64,000 bases of DNA from Pseudoalteromonas sp. 3D05. Its GTDB lineage: Bacteria > Pseudomonadota > Gammaproteobacteria > Enterobacterales > Alteromonadaceae. Position numbers and translations under genes: made by a program. This document shows positions 45,737-54,302 of the stretch, piece by piece. The first letter of the stretch is position 1. Each line of letters begins with the position of its first letter. The notes under the pieces are model-generated. The model searched no databases. It worked only from the letters and a program-made list of their open reading frames with translations, and was not told where the DNA came from. The stretch spans positions 323,500 through 387,499 of the forward strand of contig NZ_PDUS01000002.1 in the NCBI RefSeq assembly GCF_002723455.1, in the 5' to 3' direction.

Positions 45737-46222
45737 TTAACTATGGTAGGTAGTGACTGCTCGGTAGAGGAGGTTTGCGTCTTTCCAACCACTTAAACGA
45801 TTTTTCTTACCGTCATAAGCGGTATACCACGGGCGGGTAATGGGTGGCGCTAAAGGCTTTAAATAGAGTTCACGAGCCAAGCTTGGTGTAAAAAACTCAA
45901 ATATAGGGGTGTAGTTAGGCTCGACTTGGACCTGTTGTAAAAATAAAGATGAGTTACTTAAAGCTAAACGAAATTGTACAGACTCAAAATCCGATTGCTT
46001 CGGTTGTTCATCAATATGTTTATCATATTTTAAGGGGGCAGTTGTTAAAGCAGATAGATTAACACTTCGCGCTTTATCTATAAATTGGCTGTGCTCTAAT
46101 TTAATACTCAAAAGAGAGGCAATTGAATCCGTTTTGTTTACGCTCACGCCACTTGCAACCTGCGCACTTAACAGTGCAACAACAAGCAGTAATGTATTTA
46201 AAATAAAGCGTAAGTGAGTCAT
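45737..46222 (-). CDS. Unrecognised secreted protein upstream of secDF
   Basis: The 161-residue protein has a signal peptide (hydrophobic FILNTLLLVVALLSAQVASG, cleavage about residue 25) and no cysteine in the mature part. The mature sequence has no motif I recognise; it includes PPITRPWYTAYDGKKNRLSGW near the end. It lies upstream of secD on the same strand and may be cotranscribed. A functional link to secretion is only a neighbourhood suggestion. A repeat element lies about 80 bp upstream. Confidence 0.65.
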   Translation of the reverse strand: MTHLRFILNTLLLVVALLSAQVASGVSVNKTDSIASLLSIKLEHSQFIDKARSVNLSALTTAPLKYDKHIDEQPKQSDFESVQFRLALSNSSLFLQQVQVEPNYTPIFEFFTPSLARELYLKPLAPPITRPWYTAYDGKKNRLSGWKDANLLYRAVTTYHS

Positions 46223-46299
46223 ATTGCTTTCTATTAATCAGAGTATAGGCATATATGGAGGTTAATTTTATATTTTCAATACTTTGATGAATATTGAAT

Positions 46300-46489
46300 T
46301 ATACCCAAGCCACCTTAAGGTGCAGAATTTAGCATTTCACAGGGGCTTAATGTCAAGGGGTTGGTTTAAAAGTGATTGATACTGCGTTATTGATTTTAAC
46401 AATAGAACCACTACTTCTTGCAATTAATGCCTTGCCTAAATCACTTTTAATTCCAACTGAAACTCATATCTTGAGGTGGTTTGGGTATA
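46300..46489. mobile_element. 190-bp MITE-like element with 20-bp inverted ends
   Basis: The left end TATACCCAAGCCACCTTAAG (46300-46319) and the right end (46470-46489) are inverted repeats matching at 18 of 20 positions. Nested arms follow (TTTAAAAGTGATT near 46364-46377 and AATCACTTTTAA near 46440-46450). It has no coding capacity, and TA at each edge suggests a TA target. The rest of the 46223-46554 gap holds only the promoter side of 45737-46222 and the end of the alcohol dehydrogenase gene. Confidence 0.75.
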
Positions 46490-46554
46490 TAACCGCAGTA
46501 TTAACTGCGGCTATAGTTAAAACAATGGATCATACTTAGTGATTTAGAATAGCG

Positions 46555-47604
46555 TTAAGCCACTTCCAGAGATGACATATCAATCACAAAGCGATGAGAT
46601 AAATCACCTTCCTTCAAACGTTCAAAGGCGTTATTAATCTCATCCATTTTAATCATTTCAACTTTTGGTAAAATATTATGTAGAGCACAAAAATCAAGGA
46701 TTTCCTGCGTTTGGGCAATCCCTCCGATTAATGAACCCGCCACGCGACGACGACCTAATAATAACGGCACAGAATTAGACTCAGCCATTTCACCAACCTG
46801 ACCTACCAATACCTGAGTTCCATCAATGTCTAATAAAGGAAGGTAAGGTGTAAAGTCGTGTTTTACTGGAATCGTATTAATGATTACATCAAATTGATTG
46901 TTATACGCTTGCATTGCTTTTTCATCTTTAGAAACAAGCAGGTCTTTAGCGCCATACTCGAGTGCTTGGTCTTTTTTATCAGCTGATCGGCTTATCGCCG
47001 TAACGTGTGCCCCCATTGCGGCTGCAATTTTAATCGCCATATGGCCTAAACCACCCAGACCAATCACCCCGACTCTGCTACCTGGGCCGACATTAAACGT
47101 ACGAAGTGGAGAATAGGTTGTAATGCCTGCACATAAAATTGGCGCACATGCTGCCTTATCTAATGACTCAGGTACACTTAACACAAACTCTTCACGCACC
47201 ACGATATGCTTTGCATAGCCGCCTTTTGTTTCTTCGCCAGTGACTCGATCTTTTCCTGAGTAGGTACCAACCATGCCTTCACGACAAAACTGTTCCTCTC
47301 CTTTGTGGCATTGATCGCATTCTAAGCAACTATCCACCATACAGCCAACAGCTACAGTGTCCCCAACTTTATATTTACTCACTGTGTCACCAATTTCAGT
47401 GACACGCCCAACAATTTCATGCCCGGGTAATATTGGATAGCGCGTGCCACCCCAATCATTATTCACTGTATGAAGATCCGAATGGCAAACACCGCAATAA
47501 AGAATCTCAATTGCTACATCTTCATCACGTAACTCACGTCTTTCAAAGTGATAAGGTTTTAGTGGTGTGTTGGCTTCATGTGCCGCATATCCAATAGTTT
47601 TCAT
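46555..47604 (-). CDS. Zinc-dependent NAD(P) alcohol dehydrogenase (YahK/CAD-like)
   Basis: The 349-residue medium-chain dehydrogenase has the catalytic zinc site (CGVCHSDLHTV, then GHEIVGRVTEIG), the structural zinc cysteines (CLECDQCHKGEEQFC) and the Rossmann motif GLGGLGHMAIKIAAAMGA. The NDWGGTRYPILPGHE and GYAKHIV patterns place it with YahK and cinnamyl-alcohol-type dehydrogenases, which reduce aldehydes with NADPH. It is monocistronic, with the repeat element downstream. The actual substrate is unknown. Confidence 0.94.
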   Translation of the reverse strand: MKTIGYAAHEANTPLKPYHFERRELRDEDVAIEILYCGVCHSDLHTVNNDWGGTRYPILPGHEIVGRVTEIGDTVSKYKVGDTVAVGCMVDSCLECDQCHKGEEQFCREGMVGTYSGKDRVTGEETKGGYAKHIVVREEFVLSVPESLDKAACAPILCAGITTYSPLRTFNVGPGSRVGVIGLGGLGHMAIKIAAAMGAHVTAISRSADKKDQALEYGAKDLLVSKDEKAMQAYNNQFDVIINTIPVKHDFTPYLPLLDIDGTQVLVGQVGEMAESNSVPLLLGRRRVAGSLIGGIAQTQEILDFCALHNILPKVEMIKMDEINNAFERLKEGDLSHRFVIDMSSLEVA

Positions 47605-47790
47605 GTGCTGTCCTTTCTTTGTATAAACTAAGTTTTACTCTATAGACCAAAGCGTTACGTTAAATTGTAGTATAATGCCCTGGCTGTGAATTAATAAGCA
47701 TGGTCATAACCATTTAAGTATATACTCTAGCCTACACCAAAAAGTTTAATACACCCTTAATATCTTAATTAAAGTCAAAGCAGGAACAGT

Positions 47791-49581
47791 ATGCGCGGTG
47801 CCAGTAGACAAGAAACAATAAAACATCACGATGCCATGAATTTAAGTCAAAGTATTAAAACCTTGTGGCCCTACCTTATGGCATTCAAGGGCCGTGTTGT
47901 ATTGGCGCTTTTAGCCCTTATCGCAGCCAAAGGCGCTACTTTGCTAATGCCTTGGGCACTCAAAGAAATCATTGATGCGGTTGACGGAAACTTACAAACC
48001 CTACTCATAGTCCCTGTTGCATTATTATTATTGTATGGAGGACTGCGTTTTGCTGGCGTCTTTTTTGGCGAAGTTCGTGATGCACTATTTGGCCGAGTAA
48101 CCGAGCATGCAATGCGCCATATTGGCTTAAAGGTATTTAAGCATCTACACGCGCTGGAGCTAAGCTTTCATTTAGATAGACAAACCGGTGGCATCAGTCG
48201 TGATATTGAGCGCGGCACACGCGGACTCAGCTTTTTGATGCGGTTTTTAATGTTTAATATTGTGCCAACCCTTTTTGAAATAGTGATTGTTGCAGTCATA
48301 TTCGCCACCGTTTTTTCACCTTGGTTTGCACTTGTTACCCTCATTGCCGTCATAAGTTACATTGCATTCACCGTCATTGTTACTCAATGGCGCAACCGTT
48401 TTATTCGTGAAGCGAATCAGGCCGATAACAACAGTAATAGCCGTGCAATTGATAGTTTATTAAATTATGAAACCGTTAAATATTTTAACAATGAAGAATA
48501 TGAAGCTAAAAGTTACGATACGTTTTTAGCGAGCTGGGAACAAGCAAGGCTGAAAAATCGATTATCTCTGCTTGCTTTAAACTCAGGTCAAGCATTGATC
48601 ATTGCGGCCGCCATTACAGCCCTTATGTGGCTTGGTGCCGCAGATGTTGTAACAGGTGAGCTTACTATTGGTGAGCTGGTTATGATTAATGCATACATGA
48701 TTCAGCTATTCTTACCGCTTAACTTTTTGGGCTTTGTGTATCGCGAGATTCGCCGCGCTTTGACAGATCTTGAAAATATGCTCGGATTACTCACACGCAA
48801 AGCAAAAATAGAAGACGTAGCCGACGCAAAACCATTAAATTTAATAAAGGGTGATATCTCATTTGAGAATGTTTCTTTTGGCTATGACAAAAATCGCAGC
48901 ATCATTAATAACTTAAGCTTTAACATTGCAGCAAATAGTAAAGTCGCGGTTGTTGGCTCTAGTGGTGCCGGTAAAAGCACCCTCGCACGCTTACTTTATC
49001 GTTTTTATGATATACAAAGTGGCAGTATTAAAATTGATGACCAACCCATAAACAACATAACCTTAGAAAGTTTACGCCAAGCTATTGCCATCGTACCGCA
49101 AGACACCGTTCTTTTTAATTCGAGTATTCGTGAAAATATAGCGTATGGACGTCCAACAGCCACTGATGACGAAATTGATACCGCGATCAGGCTTGCACAC
49201 CTAGAAGGTTTTATTAAAAGCCTTGATAAAGGTGACCAAACACTTGTTGGGGAGCGAGGATTAAAAGTTTCAGGGGGTGAAAAACAACGTATAGCAATCG
49301 CCCGGGCAATCTTAAAGCAATCGCCAATTATAATTTTTGACGAAGCGACCTCGGCTCTAGACTCTCATTCAGAGCAAGCAATACTTAACGCAATGCGAGA
49401 AGTGGCAAGTAATCACACCAGTTTAGTCATTGCTCACAGGTTATCGACTATTACAGATGCTGACAAAATTATTGTGCTTAAAGATGGCCAATTAGTAGAA
49501 CAAGGTACTCACCAAACATTGTTGAATTTAGGGGGCGAATATTCACGCATGTGGCAATTACAACAAACAGAGTCCACATAA
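47791..49581 (+). CDS. Atm1/HMT1-type ABC exporter (half transporter)
   Basis: The 596-residue half transporter has six membrane spans in the first 330 residues and a C-terminal ATPase. Walker A is VGSSGAGKSTLARLLYRF, the signature LKVSGGEKQRIAIARA, Walker B IIIFDEATSALDSHSE and the H-loop IAHRLST. ETVKYFNNEEYEAKSYDTF and the GERGLKVSGGEKQR region match the Atm1/ABCB7 class, which exports glutathione-linked sulfur, iron or heavy-metal species. ATG 47791 has AGGA 7 bp upstream; ATG 47836 is a possible alternative start. Confidence 0.92.
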   Translation: MRGASRQETIKHHDAMNLSQSIKTLWPYLMAFKGRVVLALLALIAAKGATLLMPWALKEIIDAVDGNLQTLLIVPVALLLLYGGLRFAGVFFGEVRDALFGRVTEHAMRHIGLKVFKHLHALELSFHLDRQTGGISRDIERGTRGLSFLMRFLMFNIVPTLFEIVIVAVIFATVFSPWFALVTLIAVISYIAFTVIVTQWRNRFIREANQADNNSNSRAIDSLLNYETVKYFNNEEYEAKSYDTFLASWEQARLKNRLSLLALNSGQALIIAAAITALMWLGAADVVTGELTIGELVMINAYMIQLFLPLNFLGFVYREIRRALTDLENMLGLLTRKAKIEDVADAKPLNLIKGDISFENVSFGYDKNRSIINNLSFNIAANSKVAVVGSSGAGKSTLARLLYRFYDIQSGSIKIDDQPINNITLESLRQAIAIVPQDTVLFNSSIRENIAYGRPTATDDEIDTAIRLAHLEGFIKSLDKGDQTLVGERGLKVSGGEKQRIAIARAILKQSPIIIFDEATSALDSHSEQAILNAMREVASNHTSLVIAHRLSTITDADKIIVLKDGQLVEQGTHQTLLNLGGEYSRMWQLQQTEST

Positions 49582-49595
49582 ACGTAAATTGATGT

Positions 49596-49624
49596 TAACC
49601 TAATTCTATCGAGCGATTAGGTTA
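49596..49624 (+). terminator. Hairpin after the ABC exporter gene
   Basis: TAACCTAAT and ATTAGGTTA pair perfectly over 9 bp around an 11-nt loop. The T run is poor, so its terminator strength is uncertain. Confidence 0.4.
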
Positions 49625-49718
49625 TTCACCTCAAAATGTTTGTTTAGCTCAACGTTCTCTATAACAATTAAAGATAGAATAGATAAATACCGATAAAAAT
49701 AATATTCAAGGCAATAAA

Positions 49719-51791
49719 ATGAAAAATACGCTTATCGCAGCAACACTCGCTGCCACATTTTTAACTGGTTGTTCAAAGCCTGAGCAAACCGAAACACAAG
49801 ATACAACAGCTGAATCAGTAGCAAGTACACAAAAAGCAGAATTAGGTTCATTTGGTGTTGATTTATCCGCACGTAATGAAGCCGTTAAACCTGGCGATGA
49901 CTTTTTTATGTATGCCAGTGGTACATGGTATGACAACTATGAAATGCCAGCAGATAAAACTCGCTATGGCGCATTTTCAGGTTTGGCTGAGCGTAGTGAA
50001 GAGCGTGTTAAAGCTATTATTGAAGAAATTGCTGCACGTGATGATTTAAACGCAGAAGAGCAACTGATTGCCGATTTTTACAACGCCTACATGGATACCG
50101 AAACGCTTAATAAACTAGGCCTAGCCCCTATTAAGCCTTTACTAAATGATATTAGCGCAGTGTCATCAACTGACGATTTAACTAAACTGTTTGGTCAGTC
50201 ATGGTTATCTGGTGTTAATTCACCGATTGGCGGTGGCATGTGGTTCAACCGTCTTGACCCTAATAAATATGAAATGTCTTTAGGCGCTGGCGGTCTAGGT
50301 TTACCGGACCGTTCTTATTACCTTGAAGATTCAGAGCGATTTGAAAAAACACGCGCAGCGTATGTAGCACATATTAGTGAAATGCTAACACTAGCAGGCG
50401 TTGACAACAGCACAAAACGCGCAGAAGCAATCCTCGCACTTGAGACAAAAATTGCACAAGGTCATTGGCCACGTGAAAAACGTCGAAATCGCGACCTTAC
50501 ATTAAATCAAATCAAGCGCGAAGACCTAAACGCTGCCTACCCAGACTTTAACTGGGATTTGTACTTTGCACAAACAGGATACAAAGTACCACAACTTAAT
50601 GTGTCACAGCCTGAGCCAATTAAAGCCATGATTGAGTTAATCAATCAAGAAGACCTAGCGGTATGGAAAGACTATTTAACGTATCACGCTCTAAGTGGTA
50701 ACGCGTCATTATTGTCTGAGGAAGTATTCAATACTAACTTTGCCTTTTACGGTAAAGAACTCAGTGGTCAACAAGAGCCTCGTCCACGTTGGAAGCGCGC
50801 TATTAGTCAAATGTCGAGCACTAACTCGTTAGGGTTTGCAATTGGTAAAGTATACGTTGCACGCTACTTCCCAGAGTCGTCTAAACAGCAAATGTCTGAA
50901 TTAGTCGAAAACCTGCGTACAGCACTTGGCGAGCGTATTGATAATTTAGATTGGATGGGCGAAGAAACTAAAGTAAACGCACATGCTAAGCTAGCCGCAT
51001 TCGTACCAAAAATTGGTTACCCTGATGTATGGCAATCATTTGATGGCTTAACAATCAGTAAAACTGACTTAATGGGTAATATTAAAAATACCCGTGAATT
51101 TTTCAGAGCTGACAGTGTAGCAAAAGAACTTGAAAAAACTGACCGTAACCGCTGGGGCATGACGCCACAACGTGTTAACGCATACTACAACAGCTCATTT
51201 AACGAAATTGTATTTCCAGCCGCGATTTTACAACCACCATTTTTTGATCCAAATGCAGATCCTGCTGTTAACTACGGCGGTATTGGCGCGGTAATTGGTC
51301 ACGAAATGGGTCATGGCTTTGATGACCAAGGCTCAAAATCAGATGCAAACGGTGTACAACGTAATTGGTGGACCGATGCCGATCGTACAGCATTTGATGC
51401 TAAAGCCGACCAACTTGCAGCGCAATATAGTAAATACGAACCAATCCCTGGTAACTTTGTTAATGGCCGTAATAGCCTAGGTGAAAACATTGGTGACGTA
51501 GGTGGACTGGCTATGGCTTATCATGCCTACAAATTAAGCTTAAATGGTAAAGAAGCCCCCGTTATTGATGGTGTAACTGGCGATCAACGCTTCTTCCTAG
51601 CATGGGCACAAGTATGGAAAGAAAAACGTACTGAACAAAGCATGCTTAACCAGCTTCGCGGCGGTACACATGCTCCAGGTCGCTTTAGAGCGCAAGCACC
51701 ACGTAACCACGACGCATGGTACAAAGCGTTTGATGTAAAACCAGGTGATGAGCTTTATTTACCTGAAGAAGAACGTGTTCGTATTTGGTAA
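49719..51791 (+). CDS. M13-family zinc metallopeptidase (PepO/neprilysin-like lipoprotein)
   Basis: The 690-residue protein has a lipoprotein signal with lipobox FLTGC (Cys about residue 18) and the full two-domain M13 structure. The zinc site is GHEMGHGFDDQG (about residue 528), the third ligand region ENIGDVGGLAMAYHAY, and the substrate region NAYYNSSFNEIVFPAAILQPP. It ends with the typical EERVRIW. It cleaves peptides outside the cytoplasm, probably tethered in the envelope. It is monocistronic, with a strong terminator downstream. Confidence 0.95.
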   Translation: MKNTLIAATLAATFLTGCSKPEQTETQDTTAESVASTQKAELGSFGVDLSARNEAVKPGDDFFMYASGTWYDNYEMPADKTRYGAFSGLAERSEERVKAIIEEIAARDDLNAEEQLIADFYNAYMDTETLNKLGLAPIKPLLNDISAVSSTDDLTKLFGQSWLSGVNSPIGGGMWFNRLDPNKYEMSLGAGGLGLPDRSYYLEDSERFEKTRAAYVAHISEMLTLAGVDNSTKRAEAILALETKIAQGHWPREKRRNRDLTLNQIKREDLNAAYPDFNWDLYFAQTGYKVPQLNVSQPEPIKAMIELINQEDLAVWKDYLTYHALSGNASLLSEEVFNTNFAFYGKELSGQQEPRPRWKRAISQMSSTNSLGFAIGKVYVARYFPESSKQQMSELVENLRTALGERIDNLDWMGEETKVNAHAKLAAFVPKIGYPDVWQSFDGLTISKTDLMGNIKNTREFFRADSVAKELEKTDRNRWGMTPQRVNAYYNSSFNEIVFPAAILQPPFFDPNADPAVNYGGIGAVIGHEMGHGFDDQGSKSDANGVQRNWWTDADRTAFDAKADQLAAQYSKYEPIPGNFVNGRNSLGENIGDVGGLAMAYHAYKLSLNGKEAPVIDGVTGDQRFFLAWAQVWKEKRTEQSMLNQLRGGTHAPGRFRAQAPRNHDAWYKAFDVKPGDELYLPEEERVRIW

Positions 51792-51815
51792 GCAATATAC
51801 CTAAATATAAGACTG

Positions 51816-51842
51816 ATAACCCGCAATAGCGGGTTATTTTTT
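51816..51842 (+). terminator. Rho-independent terminator after the M13 peptidase gene
   Basis: ATAACCCGC and GCGGGTTAT form a 9-bp stem around AATA, followed by a T run. Confidence 0.93.
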
Positions 51843-51985
51843 GCTTACATATTACTGCATTCAACCCTATGATTATTAAAGCCCCCAATTCAATCAACGA
51901 ATACATACTAGCCCTACCCGAAATTAACCTTTAGAATACAGCACTACAAAATTTATACTTTTAAAAACATGAAGGCGAAACGCAG

Positions 51986-52699
51986 ATGGGAAGAGCTTAC
52001 CAAAACAAAAAAGATTCAATGGCTAAAACTGCGGGTGCTAAAACAAAAGTTTACTCAAAGTACGGTAAAGAAATATATATCTGCGCTAAAAATGGTGGCG
52101 TTGATCCAGACGGCAACCTTGCACTGCGCCGATTAATAGAACGCGCCAAAAAAGACCAAGTACCTGCCCACGTTATCGAACGTGCTATCGACAAAGCAAA
52201 AGGTGGTGGCGGTGAAGATTACGCTGCAACCCGTTACGAAGGCTATGGACCAGGTAACTGCATGATTATTGTTGATTGTTTAACTGACAACAACAAACGG
52301 ACCTTTGCCGATGTACGTGTCTGTTTTACCAAAGCAAACGCTAAAATTGGCGCACAAAATTCGGTGTCTCATTTATTCGATCACCTTGCGATTTTCGTAT
52401 TTGATGGCGATGATGACGAAGCTGTACTTGAAGCGCTTATGATGGCTGATGTAGATGTTACTGACGTTGAAGTAGAAGATGGCAAAGTAACTGTGTTTGC
52501 CCCTCACACTGAATATAACAATACGCGCACTGCCCTTGAAGAGATGGGTATTAATGAATTTGACGAAGACTTAATTGCCTTTGTACCACAAGTAGAAGCC
52601 CCTATTGAAGGTGAAGATGTAGAAGTCATGGAGCGCTTTTTAGCCATGCTTGAAGATTGTGATGATGTACAAAACGTATACCATAACGCACAGTTTTAA
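51986..52699 (+). CDS. YebC/PmpR-family protein, YeeN-type
   Basis: The 237-residue protein starts [20 protein letters not shown] and matches the YeeN branch of the YebC family (E. coli YeeN has 238 residues). Family signatures include [30 protein letters not shown] and [13 protein letters not shown], and the end [14 protein letters not shown]. Family members bind DNA as regulators or act on ribosomes at proline stretches. It is likely a second family member besides the one next to ruvC, which is not in this window. Confidence 0.93.
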   Translation: MGRAYQNKKDSMAKTAGAKTKVYSKYGKEIYICAKNGGVDPDGNLALRRLIERAKKDQVPAHVIERAIDKAKGGGGEDYAATRYEGYGPGNCMIIVDCLTDNNKRTFADVRVCFTKANAKIGAQNSVSHLFDHLAIFVFDGDDDEAVLEALMMADVDVTDVEVEDGKVTVFAPHTEYNNTRTALEEMGINEFDEDLIAFVPQVEAPIEGEDVEVMERFLAMLEDCDDVQNVYHNAQF

Positions 52700-52723
52700 T
52701 TACATTTATTAAGACTTCAAAAT

Positions 52724-52747
52724 AGGCCAACTTAGTTTGGCCTTTTT
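52724..52747 (+). terminator. Rho-independent terminator after the YeeN-type gene
   Basis: AGGCCAA and TTGGCCT pair around CTTAGT and run into TTTTT. Confidence 0.88.
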
Positions 52748-52788
52748 ATTTTTACTACCACATTAACAAACTAAAACGGAATTTCATT

Positions 52789-54060
52789 TTGCATACCCTT
52801 GAACAGCTTCGCAGTGGCCAGTTAATCGGGGCTAAACGCTTACAATTAGTCGAACAGTTAGACACATTCCCAGAAGAGATTCTTACTCTGCACGACACAC
52901 TTGAAGTGCTCGACTTATCCAATAATAATTTGAACAATTTACCCGATAACTTTGCAACGTTAACAAAGCTTAAACGCGTCTTCCTGTCGTTTAATCAATT
53001 CAAGCATATTCCGCCAGTATTAGCACAGTGCCCTGCCCTTATTATGGTGGCATTTAAAGGCAATCAAATTAGCGAATTTGCTGAGAATAGTTTACCAGCC
53101 GCAATCCAATGGCTCATTTTAACCGATAATCATATTGAGCAATTACCAGAGTCATTTGGTGAACTAATAGAGCTGCGTAAATTAGCGCTTGCGGGTAATG
53201 AGTTAACGACTCTGCCTCAAAGCATGAAGAACTGCCAAGCACTCGAGCTTATACGTTTATCTGCAAACAAGCTGACACACATAGATGATTGGCTTTTTGA
53301 ATTGCCCAAGCTTACTTGGGTCGCATTTGCAGGAAACGATTTTAATAAATCGCAATGTTTACAAAATGCGCCATTAAAAAAAATCAACATTGATGAATTT
53401 GAGCTTATTAGCCAAATAGGAGAAGGTGCTTCTGGTATCATTCATCTTGCAAAATGGCAGCAGAAAAACGTGGCGGTAAAGTTATTTAAAGGCGCAATTA
53501 CCAGTGATGGTTACCCACTTGATGAAGTTAATTGTTGTCTGCAAACAGGCCAACACAGTAACCTTATAAAAGTGCTCGCGTATATTGATAACCCTGAACA
53601 GTTAGGTCTTGTCATGGAGCTTATTGGCTCAGAATATCAAAACTTAGGCCTCCCCCCAACGTTAGATACTTGCACACGCGATACCTTCGCACAGAATACA
53701 CAATTTAGCATTACTGCAATAAAGTCTATCGTTAAACAAATGACCAAAACCGTAGCTCATTTACATGCTAATAATGTAAGCCATGGTGACATTTACGCTC
53801 ATAATATTATGGTAGATAAAGAGGCGAATATTTTATTTGGTGATTTTGGCGCTGCAACAGATCTGACATCATTAACAGACTACCAGCTCCAACAAATGCA
53901 ATACATTGAAGTTCGCGCAATTGGCTGCTTAATTGATGATTTACTCAGTGTATGTAACAAAAATGAAGAGACCGAACATTTAAATATATTAGCTCAACAG
54001 TGTATGACAGAGAACTTCTCTTTAAGACCATCGCTCCAGACCCTTATTGAATCCCTTTAA
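52789..54060 (+). CDS. Leucine-rich-repeat/protein-kinase fusion protein
   Basis: The start is a TTG at 52789, with CGGA upstream; no better ATG exists near the N-terminus. The 423 residues hold about seven leucine-rich repeats (about 37-190; LEVLDLSNNNLNNLPDNF, LRKLALAGNELTTLPQS) and then a eukaryotic-like kinase domain (about 204-420). Kinase motifs: glycine loop IGEGASGIIHLA (209), Lys231 in VAVKLFKG, catalytic HGDIYAHN (His332, Asp334, Asn339) and metal-binding DFG (Asp352). HGD in place of HRD and the short activation region are unusual, but all phosphotransfer residues remain. No membrane segment is visible, so it is probably cytoplasmic. The stop codon abuts a repeat element. Confidence 0.9.
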   Translation: MHTLEQLRSGQLIGAKRLQLVEQLDTFPEEILTLHDTLEVLDLSNNNLNNLPDNFATLTKLKRVFLSFNQFKHIPPVLAQCPALIMVAFKGNQISEFAENSLPAAIQWLILTDNHIEQLPESFGELIELRKLALAGNELTTLPQSMKNCQALELIRLSANKLTHIDDWLFELPKLTWVAFAGNDFNKSQCLQNAPLKKINIDEFELISQIGEGASGIIHLAKWQQKNVAVKLFKGAITSDGYPLDEVNCCLQTGQHSNLIKVLAYIDNPEQLGLVMELIGSEYQNLGLPPTLDTCTRDTFAQNTQFSITAIKSIVKQMTKTVAHLHANNVSHGDIYAHNIMVDKEANILFGDFGAATDLTSLTDYQLQQMQYIEVRAIGCLIDDLLSVCNKNEETEHLNILAQQCMTENFSLRPSLQTLIESL

Positions 54061-54220
54061 TACCAATTCGCTTAATTAAGTGATCTACTTTGAGGATAGA
54101 TAAACGTGTTGATAGCTAGGAAAAAATTTGTTATTTAGTTGTTCTAAATGAGAATTTTATAACGCAGATAGCGACACGTTTAGCCCCGCAAAATGATTAA
54201 GTATTATTGCGGATTGGTAT
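54060..54220. repeat. 161-bp MITE-like repeat, copy 1
   Basis: The ends ATACCAATTCGC (54060-54071) and GCGGATTGGTAT (54209-54220) are inverted with one mismatch. It contains a hairpin ATTTAG-TTGTT-CTAAAT. It begins inside the TAA stop of the kinase gene. A second copy of equal length and orientation lies at 56248-56408. Confidence 0.82.
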
Positions 54221-54224
54221 AAGT

Positions 54225-54259
54225 TTAAACACGGTTTACAGTATATAAACCGTGTTTAA
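54225..54259. terminator. 14-bp perfect hairpin between convergent genes
   Basis: TTAAACACGGTTTA and TAAACCGTGTTTAA pair around CAGTATA. It lies 44 bp from the end of the leftward lipoprotein gene and probably acts as its terminator. Confidence 0.55.
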
Positions 54260-54302
54260 TGCTATTCAAATTTATCGTGAAATTTACGATATGCGCCTTG
54301 AG

